Source: Sphingomonas sp. Leaf407
GTDB taxonomy: Bacteria; Pseudomonadota; Alphaproteobacteria; Sphingomonadales; Sphingomonadaceae
NCBI RefSeq assembly: GCF_001425385.1
Contig: NZ_LMQO01000005.1
Location: 1 to 64,000 of the forward strand
Length of the DNA: 64,000 nt
Direction of reading: 5' to 3'
Position 1 is the first letter of the stretch, and every line of letters begins with the position of its first letter. The notes beneath the pieces were generated by a model. The model saw only the letters and a list, made by a program, of their open reading frames with translations. It was not told the origin of the DNA and searched no databases. Below, one piece after another: positions 63,292 through 64,000 of this stretch. The translations under genes and the position numbers were made by a program.

Positions 63292-64000
63292 GCGGTCGTC
63301 CCCGGCTTGGCGGTGAACAGGCGCATGCCGAACACCGGGCCGGCGGTGTTCTTGTCGTGCGGCACGACGCGGATGGTGATCTTCGCCTTGCCGCGGGTCA
63401 GCGGTTCGGGGACCGGATAGTCGACGTCGAAGAACGTCCCCGGCCGGCTGCGGTCGAGCGACTGGGTGGCGATGCGCTGATTGTCGACGAGGATGTCGAA
63501 CGAGCGCTTGCCCTCGTCGCCCCAATAGGTCGCCTGCAGCACCAATGGGCCGGGCTTCACCGCCATGGTGAACTGGAAGAAGCCGCCGGTGCGCGCGTCG
63601 CGCCCGGCGCGGCCGCGATAGCTGAGCGGGTAGGAGATGTCGGAGGTGAGATTGTGGTCGCGCTCGGGCTGCATTTCGCCGAGGTGCATCACGTCGACCG
63701 AGCGGGCGGCGAGTTCACGCTCGTCGGCCTGCCGCTTGCGGAAGGCGGCTTCCTCGACCGCCCATTCGCTATCGGTGAAGCGGCGGAAATAGACCGCGCT
63801 GCGCCGGTCGTACTGGCGATAGAAGGGGACGAAGGTCAGGTCGCCGGGGCGGATGAGACTGGCGGTGCGATATTGCGCTTCCTCAAGGGCAACGGGCTGG
63901 AACCGGGCGAGCAGGTCGTCGCCGACCATTGCCGGATCGGGCTGGTCCCATGTCCCGTCGGCGCGGCCGAGGTCGCCGGCCAGCACCAGCGGCCCGCGCA
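63288..64000 (-). CDS. C-terminal part of a GH127-like glycoside hydrolase (beta-L-arabinofuranosidase family), cut by the window end
   Basis: About 237 residues are visible; the frame runs off the window. RGPLVLAGDLG at the visible start is the end of the catalytic (alpha/alpha)6 domain of GH127/DUF1680 proteins; VPFYRQYDRRSAVYFRRF begins the first beta domain and FFQFTMAVKPGPLVLQATYW to NTAGPVFGMRLF is the C-terminal domain of this family. GH127 founder HypBA1 removes L-arabinofuranose from hydroxyproline-linked oligosaccharides of plant extensin. The catalytic Cys/Glu residues lie outside the window. Confidence 0.75.
   Translation of the reverse strand, partial: RGPLVLAGDLGRADGTWDQPDPAMVGDDLLARFQPVALEEAQYRTASLIRPGDLTFVPFYRQYDRRSAVYFRRFTDSEWAVEEAAFRKRQADERELAARSVDVMHLGEMQPERDHNLTSDISYPLSYRGRAGRDARTGGFFQFTMAVKPGPLVLQATYWGDEGKRSFDILVDNQRIATQSLDRSRPGTFFDVDYPVPEPLTRGKAKITIRVVPHDKNTAGPVFGMRLFTAKPGTTA

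Overview
The window is about 64 kb of GC-rich DNA that reads as chromosome of a sphingomonad (Alphaproteobacteria, Sphingomonas or a close relative). Supporting signs are the lptC-lptA-lptB-rpoN block, an NDUFA9-type NAD(P)-binding protein, an ATP12 chaperone, a DUF5690 transporter, a ParD-like protein paired with methionine aminopeptidase, many GST-family proteins and very dense overlapping operons. No phage, IS transposase or CRISPR array is visible. The assignment is inferred from gene content, not from a marker-gene search.

Layout. 0-9.4 kb: a Wzx-type flippase, a glycosyltransferase-like protein, a CBS protein, ribosomal protein L33, Dps, an ATP-dependent DNA ligase, glutaminyl cyclase and glutathionyl-hydroquinone reductase. 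9.4-13.5 kb: an SdpR-like repressor divergent from a desaturase, then three tandem paralogous small membrane proteins and a glycine-rich double cold-shock protein. 13.8-19.1 kb: RNase D, LptC, LptA, LptB, sigma-54 and a secreted coiled-coil/barrel-like protein. 19.7-30.4 kb: a GST, two membrane proteins, the gltD-DUF2059-gltB glutamate synthase operon, UppP and an NDUFA9-like protein. 30.5-44.3 kb: tRNA-Leu(CAG), thiamine-phosphate-synthase-like protein, YggS, a HAD phosphatase, ParD-like/Map, DnaN, an OmpA-like barrel, an NYN-domain RNase behind a structured leader, RlmN, a ligase-associated exonuclease and tRNA-Arg(CCG). 44.3-51.4 kb: Nth, DapB, a LytTR regulator and the overlapping operon crcB-rluC-paiB-like-gph-like-small membrane protein-ATP12.

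52-64 kb is the most distinctive part. It holds a LacI and a GntR regulator, an amino-acid permease, 4-hydroxyproline 2-epimerase, a DapA-family deaminase, a D-hydroxyproline dehydrogenase, a prolidase-type M24 peptidase, a secreted DUF885 metallopeptidase, an Ldh2-family imino-acid reductase and, cut by the window end, the C-terminus of what looks like a GH127 beta-L-arabinofuranosidase. Together these suggest use of hydroxyproline-rich, arabinosylated plant cell-wall glycoproteins (extensins): strip arabinose, cleave the peptide, import and oxidise hydroxyproline. This system-level reading is an inference.

Intergenic space is crowded with several families of long palindromic repeats. They recur across the window, nest inside one another, and repeatedly sit exactly on stop codons, in places supplying the last residues and the stop of unrelated proteins. 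A tRNA-Leu-like gene lacking a normal anticodon loop lies near 60.3 kb.
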